DNA of 64,000 nt from CAIMFV01 sp040757715. Lineage in GTDB: Bacteria; Pseudomonadota; Alphaproteobacteria; Caulobacterales; Caulobacteraceae. The stretch's first letter is position 1. Each line of letters begins with the position of its first letter. Below, in pieces: positions 34,399-43,170 of the stretch. The translations under genes and the position numbers were made by a program. The DNA lies in assembly GCA_040757715.1 (NCBI GenBank), contig JBFLWS010000007.1:62001-126000 (forward strand), in the 5' to 3' direction. A model generated the notes under the pieces. It did not search any database. It saw only the letters and a list, made by a program, of their open reading frames with translations, and was not told where the DNA came from.

Positions 34399-36186
34399 AT
34401 GACTTTCCGCGCCCCCGTTCGCGATATCGCCCACGCGCTCACCGACCTCGCCGGCGTGGGCGCGCTGATGGGTTCGGCGCATTTCCCGGACTTCGACGCC
34501 GACACCTTGCAGGCGGTGCTGGAGGGCGGGGCGAGCCTCGCCGACGACGTCATCGCCCCCACCAATCGCGCCGGCGACCAGGTGGGCTCGCGGCTGGAGA
34601 ACGGCAAGGTGGTCGCCGCGCCGGGCTTCACCGAGGCCTTCAAGGCCTATGCCGAGGGCGGCTGGTCCGGCCTCGCCGCCGCGCCCGAATTTGGCGGCGC
34701 CGGCCTGCCGCGGTCCTTGGCCACCGCGGTGTTCGAGACGGTGAGCGCCGCCAACATGGCCTTCGGGCTTTGCCCGCTCCTGAGCCAAGGCGCCATGGAG
34801 GCCATCGCCGCCCACGGCTCGGACGCGCAAAAGGCCCGCTTCCTGCCGCACATGATCAGCGGCCGCTGGACCGGCACCATGAACCTCACCGAGCCGCAGG
34901 CCGGCTCGGACCTCGCCCCCATCCGCACCCGCGCCGAGCCCGACGGCGAGGGCGGCTATCGCATCACCGGCCAGAAGATCTTCATCACCTGGGGCGACCA
35001 CGAGATGGCCGAGAACATCGTCCACCTGGTGCTGGCGCGCCTGCCCGACGCCCCCGAGGGGGTGAAGGGCATCTCGCTCTTCCTCGCCCCCAAGTACCTG
35101 CTGGAGGCCGACGGCCGCCTGGGCGCCCATAACCAGCTGCGCGTGGGCTCCATCGAGCACAAGCTCGGCATTCACGGCTCGCCCACCTGCGTCATGCTGT
35201 TCGAGGGGGCCAAGGCCGAGCTGATCGGCCAGCCCAACCAGGGCCTCGCCCACATGTTCACCATGATGAACTCCGCCCGCCTCAATGTGGGGGTGCAGGG
35301 AGTGGCGGTGGCCGAGCGCGCCTATCAGCAGGCCCTCGCCTTCTCGCTGGAGCGTCCGCAGGGCCGCTCGGCCTGGACCGGCGCCAATCCGAGCCGCCTG
35401 TTCGACCACCCGGACGTGCGCCGCATGCTGATGCTGATGAAGGCCAAGACCGTGGCCGCCCGGGCCATCTGCCTCGCCACCGCCGTGGCCGGCGACCTCG
35501 CCGAGGCGGGCGCCACGCCGGAGATCCGCGAGGCGGCCCTCCTGCGCCAGGAGCTGTTCACCCCGGTGGCCAAGGCCTGGTCCACCGACTGGGGCGTGGA
35601 GGCCGCCTCCATGGGGGTGCAGATCCACGGCGGCATGGGCTTTGTGGAGGAGACCGGCGCGGCCCAGCACTATCGCGACGCCCGCATCGCCCCGATCTAT
35701 GAGGGCGCCAACGGCATCCAGGCCATCGACCTCATGGGCCGCAAGCTCGGCCTCGGCGGCGGGGCGGCGGTGAAGACCCTCATCGCCGAAATGCGCGAAG
35801 AGGCGCAGGCCCTCGAAGGCCACAAGAATGAGTGGCTGCATGTGCCGGGCGCCCGCCTCGCCGCGGGGGTGGAGGCGGTGGAGACCGCCGCCGCCTGGCT
35901 CATCGAGCATCGCGGCCACGCCCAGCCCGACGCCCTCGCCGGCGCCTCGCCATTCCTGAAGCTCCTCGGCGATGTCATGGGCGGCTGGATGCTGGGCAAG
36001 AGCGCCCGCCTCGCCGCCGAGGGGCTGGAGCCCGAGGCCAGCGACTATGAGCTGCGCCGCACCCGCATCGGCCTCGCCCGGCTCTATGCCGAGCACGTGC
36101 TGTCGCAGGTGCCAGGCCTCGCCGGAGCCGTGATGATGGGCGCCGCCGACCTCTTCAACACCACCCCCGAGGCCCTGGGGGCGTAG
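34399..36186 (+). CDS. Acyl-CoA dehydrogenase (long form with C-terminal extension)
   Basis: A 595-residue FAD enzyme oxidising acyl-CoA to enoyl-CoA. FAD contacts are in GTMNLTEPQAGSDLAPIRTRA and KIFITWGDHEM; the catalytic Glu lies in APIYEGANGIQAIDLMGRKL. An N-terminal segment and an extra C-terminal four-helix domain (from about 470) give a length near that of the DmdC/AidB-like subgroup, which includes 3-methylmercaptopropionyl-CoA dehydrogenase. The exact acyl substrate cannot be fixed from this. No other beta-oxidation gene is adjacent. Confidence 0.92.
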   Translation: MTFRAPVRDIAHALTDLAGVGALMGSAHFPDFDADTLQAVLEGGASLADDVIAPTNRAGDQVGSRLENGKVVAAPGFTEAFKAYAEGGWSGLAAAPEFGGAGLPRSLATAVFETVSAANMAFGLCPLLSQGAMEAIAAHGSDAQKARFLPHMISGRWTGTMNLTEPQAGSDLAPIRTRAEPDGEGGYRITGQKIFITWGDHEMAENIVHLVLARLPDAPEGVKGISLFLAPKYLLEADGRLGAHNQLRVGSIEHKLGIHGSPTCVMLFEGAKAELIGQPNQGLAHMFTMMNSARLNVGVQGVAVAERAYQQALAFSLERPQGRSAWTGANPSRLFDHPDVRRMLMLMKAKTVAARAICLATAVAGDLAEAGATPEIREAALLRQELFTPVAKAWSTDWGVEAASMGVQIHGGMGFVEETGAAQHYRDARIAPIYEGANGIQAIDLMGRKLGLGGGAAVKTLIAEMREEAQALEGHKNEWLHVPGARLAAGVEAVETAAAWLIEHRGHAQPDALAGASPFLKLLGDVMGGWMLGKSARLAAEGLEPEASDYELRRTRIGLARLYAEHVLSQVPGLAGAVMMGAADLFNTTPEALGA

Positions 36187-36261
36187 GGGGGCTTGGCTTT
36201 CTCGCTGCGTCTGGGAGTGGTAGTTTTACCAACTCCGCATCGACGGCGTAGAGGTAGGGCC

Positions 36262-36465
36262 ATGTCCGATACCGCGCCCCTCTCGGAAAAGTTCCAGATT
36301 TCCGTGCCTAAGGCGATGCGCGAGACGCAGGGCTGGCGACCGGGCCAGAAGCTGGTGTTCATCTCCAAGGGCGCCGGCGTCATGCTTATACCCGTGCCAA
36401 CGACGGAGGAGCTGTTCGGCCTGGGCAAGGGGGCTTCGCCGGAGGGCTACCGCGATCGCCCGTAA
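36262..36465 (+). CDS. AbrB/MazE-type DNA-binding protein, orphan antitoxin-like
   Basis: A 67-residue protein with a swapped-hairpin AbrB fold: LSEKFQISVPKAMRETQGWRPGQKLVFI, then GVMLIPVPTTEELFGLGKG. Small AbrB proteins of this kind are usually the antitoxin of a VapBC or MazEF-like pair. No PIN or MazF reading frame follows: the next 130 bp hold only a terminator-like hairpin for the opposite strand. GAGGTAGG precedes ATG 36262; a longer frame starting at 36193 is less likely. It may be a leftover of a TA locus or a free regulator. Confidence 0.75.
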   Translation: MSDTAPLSEKFQISVPKAMRETQGWRPGQKLVFISKGAGVMLIPVPTTEELFGLGKGASPEGYRDRP

Positions 36466-36555
36466 TATTCAGCTCATCCTCGCGGACCGCGAGGACCCAG
36501 GCTTTTTCTGCGGCCGAAGGATGATGCGCTGGACCAGCGTTGCTCCGGTTCGATT

Positions 36556-36585
36556 AAAAAACCTAGGCCCTCGCCTGCGCGAGGG
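36556..36585 (-). terminator. Intrinsic terminator for the small minus-strand gene
   Basis: Read on the minus strand, CCCTCGC (36585-36579) pairs with GCGAGGG (36574-36568) across a 4-nt loop, then CCTAGG and six T residues (complement of A at 36556-36561). It starts 11 bp past the stop of the 77-residue gene and supports that gene being real and expressed. Confidence 0.75.
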
Positions 36586-36595
36586 TGAGCGGGAT

Positions 36596-36829
36596 TTAAG
36601 TGAAACGCTCGCACTGCAATTCGATGACGTCGCCGCTTTGCATTTCCAGCTTAACGATCACCAACCCGTCGGTGGGTTGTCTGTCCACCTTTAAGTTATT
36701 GATCGACGCACTTGGTCCCCACGGTAGATTTCGATCCAGAGATAATTTGTGAACGCCTTCCGATACCAATATATCATCGCCGGTTGGTCCGCTTATTTTA
36801 AAATTGATTGTCCCGAGAGCCCAATCCAT
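36596..36829 (-). CDS. Small hypothetical protein in an AT-rich patch
   Basis: A 77-residue protein, unrecognised. It reads as a beta-rich single domain: INFKISGPTGDDILVSEG, LSLDRNLPWGPSASI and LVIVKLEMQSGDVIELQCERF. Codon use is strikingly AT-rich compared with every neighbour. This points to acquisition by transfer. No good ribosome-binding site precedes ATG 36829, so the start is uncertain. A strong minus-strand terminator follows directly, which argues for a real gene. Confidence 0.6.
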   Translation of the reverse strand: MDWALGTINFKISGPTGDDILVSEGVHKLSLDRNLPWGPSASINNLKVDRQPTDGLVIVKLEMQSGDVIELQCERFT

Positions 36830-36935
36830 TTCTATATTTGATAATGAAAATCGTGATAATTCACGCCGGCCTCGTTGAAATAATTTGAGTAATGTTTGGC
36901 GCTAGGATGGCTGAATAAAGCGCGAGATCGCCCCC

Positions 36936-38075
36936 CTACGCCGCTTCAACCTTGGCGGCGGCGGTGAGGGTCGCGGCTTTTTCCTCCACCAGCTCGACGA
37001 TGTGATCGAGCAGGGCGCCATTGTCCATCTTGTGGTGGGGCTTGCCGTCCACATAGACCATGCCCGAGCCCTTGCCGCCGCCGGTGAAGCCGAAGTCGGT
37101 CATCAGCGCCTCCCCCGGCCCGTTCACCACGCAGCCGATGATGGACACCGAGATGGGCGCGGCCACGTGGGCGAGGCGCGCCTCCAGCTCGGCCACGGTG
37201 TCGATGACGTTGAAGCCCTGCCGCGCGCAGGAGGGGCAGGCGATGATGTTCACCCCCCGGTGGCGCAGGCCGAGGGACTTGAGGATGTCGAAACCCACCT
37301 TCACCTCCTCCACCGGATCGGCGGCGAGGGACACGCGGATGGTGTCGCCGATGCCGGCCCAGAGGAGCGAGCCAAGCCCGATGGCGCTCTTCACCGTGCC
37401 GGTGCGCAGGGCGCCGGCTTCGGTGACGCCGAGGTGCAGCGGGCAGTCGATGGCCTCGGCCAGCTGCTGATAGGCGGCCGCGGTGAGGAACACGTCCGAG
37501 GCCTTTACGCTGATCTTGAACTCGTGGAAGTCGAGGTCCTGCAGGATGCGGGCGTGATTGAGGGCGCTCTCCACCATGGCCTCGGGGCAGGGCTCGCCAT
37601 AGCGCTCCAAGAGGTCCGGCTCCAGCGACCCCGCATTGACGCCGATGCGCATGGCGCAGCCGTGGTCGCGGGCCGCCTGCACCACCTCGCGCACCCGCTC
37701 GGGCGAGCCGATATTGCCAGGATTGATGCGGAGACACGCGGCGCCCGCCTCCGCCGCCTCGATGGCCCGACGGTAGTGGAAGTGGATGTCGGCCACCAGC
37801 GGGACCTTGGCGGCCTTGACGATGTCGCGGAAGGCCCGGGTAGAGGCCTCGTCCGGGCAGGAGACTCGCACGATGTCCGCGCCGGCGGCCTCCAGCGCCT
37901 GCACCTGGGCGATGGTGGCCTTGGCGTCGGCGGTGACGGTGTTGGTCATGGACTGCACGGTGATGGGCGCATCGCCCCCTACCTCCACATCGCCCACGCG
38001 GATCTTGCGGCTGGGACGCCGTTCGATCATCCGCCAGGGGCGGATCGTGCGGGGGTCGTGATCATGCGCGCTCAT
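36936..38075 (-). CDS. ispG: 4-hydroxy-3-methylbut-2-enyl-diphosphate synthase (IspG/GcpE)
   Basis: IspG (379 residues) is the [4Fe-4S] enzyme that reductively opens the cyclodiphosphate in the MEP isoprenoid pathway. The TIM-barrel part shows GGDAPITVQSMTNT, RVSCPDEAS, PLVADIHFHYRRA and LRINPGNIG. The cluster Cys residues lie in IIACPSCARQGFNV and SIIGCVVNGPGEA. ATG 38075 was chosen as the family start; the frame extends 43 codons upstream into the intergenic region without homology. It is transcribed alone, downstream of an AraC gene on the same strand with a 91-bp gap. Confidence 0.96.
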   Translation of the reverse strand: MSAHDHDPRTIRPWRMIERRPSRKIRVGDVEVGGDAPITVQSMTNTVTADAKATIAQVQALEAAGADIVRVSCPDEASTRAFRDIVKAAKVPLVADIHFHYRRAIEAAEAGAACLRINPGNIGSPERVREVVQAARDHGCAMRIGVNAGSLEPDLLERYGEPCPEAMVESALNHARILQDLDFHEFKISVKASDVFLTAAAYQQLAEAIDCPLHLGVTEAGALRTGTVKSAIGLGSLLWAGIGDTIRVSLAADPVEEVKVGFDILKSLGLRHRGVNIIACPSCARQGFNVIDTVAELEARLAHVAAPISVSIIGCVVNGPGEALMTDFGFTGGGKGSGMVYVDGKPHHKMDNGALLDHIVELVEEKAATLTAAAKVEAA

Positions 38076-38166
38076 GGACAGCACCTTTAAGAACTGGTCG
38101 CGCGGAACATAGGCGCGAACGACGGCGGAGGCGAGGCGGCCGCGTCGGCAAAAATGCGCCTTAGGC

Positions 38167-39174
38167 TCAGGCCTCAGCCCGCACCGCCCGTGGCGAGGCG
38201 CCATGCCAGCGGCGGCAAGCTCTAGTGAGGGCGCTGGTCTCGGAGAACTGCAGGATCTCCGCCACCGCCGCCACCGAGAGGCGGGATTCGCGCAGGTAAT
38301 AGAGGGCCAGGTCGGCCCGCACGGCGTCCAGAAGCTGCTCGAAACTGGTCCCGTCTATGGCGAGGCGCCTTTGCAGGGTGCGCGGGGAAAGGCGCAGGAG
38401 GGCGGCCACGGCGGCGAGGTCGCAGTGGCCGAAGGGCAGCAAGTTGCGCACCACCGCCTCGGCCCTCGCGCGCATGAGCCCGTCGAGGGCGGCGAGGCGC
38501 GAGGCCAGCGCCTCCTGCCAGGCCCCGGCGAGGCTGGCGTCGCCGGCGCCATAGGGGGTGGCCAGCGCCTCCGCGTCGAGGAACACCGTGTTGCGGTCGG
38601 CCTCGAACAGCAGATTGGACCCCAGGAGCCGGTGATGCAGCTCAAGGTCCGCCGGGGCGGCGTGGCGGAACTGCACGGCTTCGGGGCGCCAGCCGGGGCG
38701 CAGGCGTCGAACCTCCCCCACCAGCACGCCGATGCCGAGCTCGATGAGCTGGCGGCGCGGGGCGCCCACCTCGCCCACCGCGTCATAGACGAAGACGAGG
38801 CCCCCGTCGGCCTCCTCCACCTGGGGCGCGCCAGCAGGGGTGTGCAGGGGGAAGACGTGCGCCACCTCGCGCACCAGCTCGCCCACCGTGGCGCAATTGG
38901 CCAGGAACGGCCACAGGGGGCCGAACAGGCTGAGCCCTTGGCGCTGCGACAGGCGAAGGCCGAGATTGGCGCAGGCGAGCTCGGCCGCGGCCCGCTCCAG
39001 CAGCTGGGCGAAGCCGCGCACCGGCACGGGAAAGTCGGGGTCGGCGAAGGCGGCCCGATCTATGCCGCAGGCCTCGCCGAGCTGAAGCGCGTCGCCCCCC
39101 AGCTCGGCCAGCAGCGGCTCGATCCCCATCATGGCCCCGGCGCGCACCCAGGTGGGAGAAGAGGCGGGGAGCAT
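38167..39174 (-). CDS. AraC-family transcriptional regulator (arabinose-binding-like N-domain)
   Basis: A 335-residue regulator. The N-terminal half resembles the Arabinose_bd domain of OruR/ArgR-like AraC members (RLSQRQGLSLFGPLWPFLAN and FRHAAPADLELHHRLLG). The C-terminal AraC helix-turn-helix pair is at about 235-330: VAALLRLSPRTLQRRLAIDGTSFEQLLD and VAAVAEILQFSETSALTRACRRWHGASP. It is divergent from the membrane protein and the haem-motif propeller protein, so it likely controls them. The inducer is unknown. Confidence 0.88.
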   Translation of the reverse strand: MLPASSPTWVRAGAMMGIEPLLAELGGDALQLGEACGIDRAAFADPDFPVPVRGFAQLLERAAAELACANLGLRLSQRQGLSLFGPLWPFLANCATVGELVREVAHVFPLHTPAGAPQVEEADGGLVFVYDAVGEVGAPRRQLIELGIGVLVGEVRRLRPGWRPEAVQFRHAAPADLELHHRLLGSNLLFEADRNTVFLDAEALATPYGAGDASLAGAWQEALASRLAALDGLMRARAEAVVRNLLPFGHCDLAAVAALLRLSPRTLQRRLAIDGTSFEQLLDAVRADLALYYLRESRLSVAAVAEILQFSETSALTRACRRWHGASPRAVRAEA

Positions 39175-39290
39175 GGATTTTTCGCGCCTCCGTCAAAATC
39201 ATCACGCGCCAGCGATTTGGCGCACAGGGTCAAGTCGCAAGGGAGGCATTTCTCTACATTGGCGTCAAATCCTAAGTCTGGAGCCCCGCC

Positions 39291-39689
39291 ATGACCTCCG
39301 CCGCCAGCCTGTCGACCCGGCCCCTGAACGTGACCCTGTTCGCCGGCCTGCTTGTCCTCGCCGCCCTCGTGATGATCTGGCTGGGGACCATGGCCGCCGG
39401 CTACTACGTCCCGGCCAGCGCCCTCCTCGTGGAGGCGGCGCTGTTGTGGCGCGGCCAGGGGCGCAAGCTGTTCGAGGCGGTCTTGGCCGTCAATCAGGCG
39501 GCGGGGCTCCTCATGATCCTCGACCTCTGGCTCGGCGACGGGCTCGGCGATCTGAAGCTCGACATCTCCGGGGTCCTGCTGCTGGCCAACCTCGCCTTCG
39601 GCGGGCCGCTGTTGTCGCTGCTGGCCCTGCCGCTCCTCGCCCTGTTGCGCTTCGGCCAGGCGACGCCCGCCTGGTTCGCCCGCGCCTGA
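39291..39689 (+). CDS. Small integral membrane protein
   Basis: A 132-residue protein with about four hydrophobic segments: LFAGLLVLAALVMIWLGTMAAGYYV, then ALLVEAALLW, a segment around QAAGLLMILDLWLG, and LLLANLAFGGPLLSLLALPLLALLRF. No family is recognised. It starts 116 bp from the AraC gene and is followed after 41 bp by the propeller protein, so it is probably co-transcribed and may help anchor or supply electrons to it (inference). Confidence 0.65.
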   Translation: MTSAASLSTRPLNVTLFAGLLVLAALVMIWLGTMAAGYYVPASALLVEAALLWRGQGRKLFEAVLAVNQAAGLLMILDLWLGDGLGDLKLDISGVLLLANLAFGGPLLSLLALPLLALLRFGQATPAWFARA

Positions 39690-39730
39690 TCCAGCTCGAC
39701 CCTAATCTTGCCCGACCAAGGAAACCCGCC

Positions 39731-41524
39731 ATGACCGCCCGAAAGTCGCGCCCGCTTATCGCTCTTCTCCTCGCTGGGATCGCCCTGCCTGCCGCCGCCG
39801 CCAGCTTCACCGGCAAGGTCATCCTGCCCGACGGCAAGCCCGCCTTCGGGGCCATGGTCACGGTGTTCGACGCCAGCCGTCAGGTGCGCGAGACGGTGTA
39901 CACCGCTCAAGACGGCTCTTACGCCATCTCGACGCCGTTCGAGGGCGCCCTCGCGGTGCGCGCCCGCCTCGCCGGTCTCGACGACGCCACCACCAAGGTC
40001 ACGGCGACCAAGACCCAGCGCGCCACGCTGAACCTGGCCCTCAAGCCCTTCGCCGATGCGCAGAGCGCCTCCGACGCCCTCTCGGCCTCGGCCTTCAACG
40101 CCCGCCTGCCCTGGAAGGACGTGAACCGCGACCGGCCGGGCTTCATCAGCCAGTGCAACTATTGCCACCAGCTCGGCAACGCCACCACCCGGGTTCCGAG
40201 GAGCCACGAGGAGTGGATGGGCGAGCTGGCCAAGATGGAGGGGCTGCTGGCCATGCCCTCGGCCCGGGAAAAGCAGGTGTTCGCAGAGGTGCTGTCCAAG
40301 GGCTTCGACGGCAAGCCGATCACGGCCAACCAGAACTACGGCGCCAGCGCCGAACTCGCCCGGGCCAAGCTCGTCGAATGGAATGTGGGCGACGACTACA
40401 CCTTCATCCACGACGCCGACGTGGGGGCGGACCAGAAGCTCTACGGCACCGACGAGGGCCACGACGTGCTCTGGGTGCTGGACCGCGCCACCAGCATGAT
40501 CGAGCGCTATCCCCTGCCGGAGTCCAAGCTGCCCAGGGGCGGCAAGTTCAGCGGCATGAAGCTGCCCATCGGGGTGTTCACCGGCAAGCACGGGCCGCAC
40601 TCCATGGCCCAGACCTCGGACGGGCGCATCTGGATCACCAACGCCCTCTCGTCCACCCTGATGTCGTTTGACCCCAAGACCAAGGCGTTCAAGACCTATC
40701 CGGTGGGTCACGACGCCCTCTATCCGCACACCATCCGGGTGGATCGCCACGACATCGTCTGGTTCACTATCGTCGCCTCCAACCAGATCGCCCGCTTCGA
40801 TCCCAAGACCGAGCAGATGACGGTGATCCGTCTGCCGTCGAACGGCTTCATCCGCTGGACCAGCGACATGCTGTTCCCCACCCTGATGCGCATCGGCTCG
40901 TGGCTGCCGGACCAGGCGGCGCAGCTCAATCTCTCCACCCACCGCTTCTTCGGGTCTTCGATCCTCGCCTTCCCCTATGGCATCGACGTCAATCCGGTGG
41001 ACGGCTCCATCTGGTACGCCAAGCTCTACGCCTCCAAGATCGGCCGCATCGATCCGGTGACCCTGAAGGTGCAGGAGTGGGACACCCCCATGAAGGGTCC
41101 GCGGCGGCCGCGCTTCGACGCGCATGGGATCTTTTGGATCCCGGCCTTCGACGAGGGCGGGCTGATGCGCTTCGATCCCGCCACGCAGAAGTTCGAGAGC
41201 TTCAAGATCCCCGCCGTGGGCAAGGGCGAGTACGAGACCCCCTATGCGCTGAATGTGGACAAGGCCTCGGGGGAGATCTGGCTCGCCGCCAACAATTCCG
41301 ACCGCATGCTGCGCTTCGATCCCAAGACTCACGGGTTCATGACCTATCCGAGTCCTACCCGGGTGACGGTGCTGCGCGACTTTTCCTTCACCAAGGACGG
41401 CCAGGTGTGCACCAGTTCCTCCAACCTGCCCTCCTACGCCATCGAGGGCGGCCGCGGCGGCTTCCTCTGCCTCGATCCGGCGGGGGGCGAAGCGGACCGG
41501 AAGGCCCTCGGGGTGAGGCAATAG
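39731..41524 (+). CDS. Secreted beta-propeller (Vgb/SMP-30-like) protein with a c-haem motif
   Basis: A 597-residue exported protein. The signal peptide is 1-23 (LIALLLAGIALPAAAA). A carboxypeptidase-regulatory-like beta-sandwich (about 25-105: SFTGKVILPDGKPAFGAMV) is followed by a segment with CNYCH (near 143-147), a CxxCH haem c attachment motif. From about 220 to the end there are repeated propeller blades (DGRIWITNALSSTLMSFDPKTKAF, GSIWYAKLYASKIGRIDP, GEIWLAANNSDRMLRFDPKTH), as in virginiamycin B lyase and SMP-30 lactonases. Probable role: periplasmic lyase, lactonase or dehydrogenase with electron transfer. The start follows from the signal peptide. Confidence 0.82.
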   Translation: MTARKSRPLIALLLAGIALPAAAASFTGKVILPDGKPAFGAMVTVFDASRQVRETVYTAQDGSYAISTPFEGALAVRARLAGLDDATTKVTATKTQRATLNLALKPFADAQSASDALSASAFNARLPWKDVNRDRPGFISQCNYCHQLGNATTRVPRSHEEWMGELAKMEGLLAMPSAREKQVFAEVLSKGFDGKPITANQNYGASAELARAKLVEWNVGDDYTFIHDADVGADQKLYGTDEGHDVLWVLDRATSMIERYPLPESKLPRGGKFSGMKLPIGVFTGKHGPHSMAQTSDGRIWITNALSSTLMSFDPKTKAFKTYPVGHDALYPHTIRVDRHDIVWFTIVASNQIARFDPKTEQMTVIRLPSNGFIRWTSDMLFPTLMRIGSWLPDQAAQLNLSTHRFFGSSILAFPYGIDVNPVDGSIWYAKLYASKIGRIDPVTLKVQEWDTPMKGPRRPRFDAHGIFWIPAFDEGGLMRFDPATQKFESFKIPAVGKGEYETPYALNVDKASGEIWLAANNSDRMLRFDPKTHGFMTYPSPTRVTVLRDFSFTKDGQVCTSSSNLPSYAIEGGRGGFLCLDPAGGEADRKALGVRQ

Positions 41525-41624
41525 GTCGCACTCCTCGCGCGCACATTACCGGTTTAGCGCGCCCGCTCGCATGTACAACTCTTGGATAAGATCGCGAGCG
41601 AATCGCGATTTTCGAGGGTTGTGC

Positions 41625-42287
41625 ATGCAACGGTTCGTGCTGACTCAGAATATCGATCGGGCTCGTCTGTTGTTGGCGGCCGAACAGGACCCGCACGCCC
41701 GCGACATGCTGATCTCCATGATCCGCAAGTGGGAAAATGAGCTGATCCTGCTGACCGCGGAGCGCTGGGGCGCGGCCTCAGGGCCAGGACCGGACCGGTT
41801 GGGTCTCAGCCACGCCTGCAATGCGGCGGAGGCGGCGCAGTGGGTGACGCGGGAGTTCGGCGCCCTTTCCGGCCCTGCCCTCTTGCTGCATCCGGGGCCG
41901 GGGCTGCGCATCATCCACCTCAACCCCGCCTTCGCCGCCGCCACGCTCACCGATCCGACCAAGATCAGCGGCGACCGCCTGTTCCAAGTCTTTCCCGACA
42001 ATCCGGACGACCCCGAGGCCGAAGGCGTGCGCAAGCTGCACGGCTCGCTCACCCGCGTGGCCCAGACCAGCCGCCCGCACGTGCTGGAGGCCCAGCGCTA
42101 CGACATCCGCGACGGCGAGGGCCGGTTCCTGCTGCGCTGGTGGCGCATGCGCAATACGCCCATCCTCTCCGAGAAGGGACCGCTGCTCTACATCCTGCTT
42201 GAGGCGCAGGACATTACCGACGAGGTGCTGGACGCCCAGGCGCGGCCGAGCACCGTGGGTGAGAGCCAGCGTCCGCCGCTCAACTGA
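41625..42287 (+). CDS. Kinase-less PAS-domain protein A (first of a tandem pair)
   Basis: A 220-residue soluble protein with one PAS-like domain at about 85-205: LRIIHLNPAFAAATL, GDRLFQVFPDNPDDPEAEGVRKL, LEAQRYDIRDGEGRFLLRWW and LLYILLEAQDITDEVL. The FPDNPDDP-type block is common in PAS sensors attached to histidine kinases in alphaproteobacteria; here no kinase or effector domain follows. The N-terminal 60 residues (MQRFVLTQNIDRARLLLAAEQ) are helical and shared with the next gene. It may sense a ligand and act through protein contact. Confidence 0.8.
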   Translation: MQRFVLTQNIDRARLLLAAEQDPHARDMLISMIRKWENELILLTAERWGAASGPGPDRLGLSHACNAAEAAQWVTREFGALSGPALLLHPGPGLRIIHLNPAFAAATLTDPTKISGDRLFQVFPDNPDDPEAEGVRKLHGSLTRVAQTSRPHVLEAQRYDIRDGEGRFLLRWWRMRNTPILSEKGPLLYILLEAQDITDEVLDAQARPSTVGESQRPPLN

Positions 42288-42363
42288 GACAGGTTCGGGC
42301 CGAGGAAAAGAAGGACAATCGGTCGCAGATACTACTACGAATCGTACCTTTTGATTCGCCTCA

Positions 42364-42393
42364 TTGATCTACAACTGCGAGGTTAGGTATAAC
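42364..42393 (+). promoter_or_regulatory. Candidate promoter of the second PAS gene
   Basis: TTGATC (42364-42369) and TATAAC (42388-42393) are 18 bp apart and end 23 bp before ATG 42417. The surrounding 130 bp between the two PAS genes are clearly more AT-rich than the coding regions. This suggests the second copy has its own transcript. Confidence 0.45.
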
Positions 42394-42416
42394 ATCATCG
42401 CGACGTCGAGGCCGCC

Positions 42417-43067
42417 ATGCAACGCTTCGTCCTCTCCCAGAATATCCAGCGCACGCGTCTGTTGTTGATGGTGGAGAACAATGAATCGTCGCGACGGATG
42501 CTGACGACGATGATCCACCAGTGGGAAGTTGAGCTGGCCTGTCTCAACGCCGACAAGTGGGGCGCGGCGGCGGGGCCCGGCCCCGAGCGCTACGGCGTCG
42601 GCGGGGCGACCAGCGTGCTTGAGGCTTCCCGCTGGGTGGCCAGCGAGTTCCAGCGCTTTCCGGGGGCCTGCATGTTGCTCGATCCAGGTCCGGGTCTGCG
42701 CATCATCGAGATCAACGACGCCTATGGAAGCGCCACCCTCACCCAACCCGACAAGGTGGCCGGCGACCGGTTGTTCCAGGTGTTTCCGGACAATCCCAAT
42801 GATCCTGCCGCCGATGGCGTGCTCAATCTCTACGCCTCGCTGAACAAGGCCGCCGCCACGGGACTGCCGCAAGTCATGGCGGTGCAGCGCTATGACGTGC
42901 GCGATGCTCGCGGCGTGTTCGTGGAGCGTCACTGGCGGCCGCTGAACACGCCGATTTTCGCCGCCAACGGCCAGCTGCTCTATGTGCTGCACCAGGCGCA
43001 GGACGTCACCGACGAGGTGCTGGCCGCGCGCGGCCCGGGCGAGGACGCCGCCTACTCGGGCGCCTGA
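42417..43067 (+). CDS. Kinase-less PAS-domain protein B (second of a tandem pair)
   Basis: A 216-residue paralogue of the preceding gene: the N-terminus MQRFVLSQNIQRTRLLLMVE matches with few changes. The PAS part repeats the same blocks: LRIIEINDAYGSATL, GDRLFQVFPDNPNDPAADGVLNL, MAVQRYDVRDARGVFVERHW and LLYVLHQAQDVTDEVL. The two copies differ mainly in the central linker and in the ligand-pocket strands, as expected of duplicated sensors specialised for different signals. No output domain. Next downstream is the globin-coupled chemoreceptor. Confidence 0.82.
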   Translation: MQRFVLSQNIQRTRLLLMVENNESSRRMLTTMIHQWEVELACLNADKWGAAAGPGPERYGVGGATSVLEASRWVASEFQRFPGACMLLDPGPGLRIIEINDAYGSATLTQPDKVAGDRLFQVFPDNPNDPAADGVLNLYASLNKAAATGLPQVMAVQRYDVRDARGVFVERHWRPLNTPIFAANGQLLYVLHQAQDVTDEVLAARGPGEDAAYSGA

Positions 43068-43170
43068 CCGGTCCATTCGCGCCATCAGTGTAGGCGCCGC
43101 CGCGCTGGGGTGCGAAGAATTATTCGCACTCGCGGATACTATTGCGTGCAAGCAACATTATTTCGCGACC

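Noticed and set aside
34348..36096. 582-codon minus-strand frame across the acyl-CoA dehydrogenase
   Set aside because: Antisense shadow; the plus-strand gene has all its family motifs.
36466..36595. Toxin gene for the AbrB-like protein
   Set aside because: No PIN or MazF-like frame on either strand; only a terminator for the small minus-strand gene.
39494..41521. 675-codon minus-strand frame across the propeller protein
   Set aside because: Antisense shadow; no motif.
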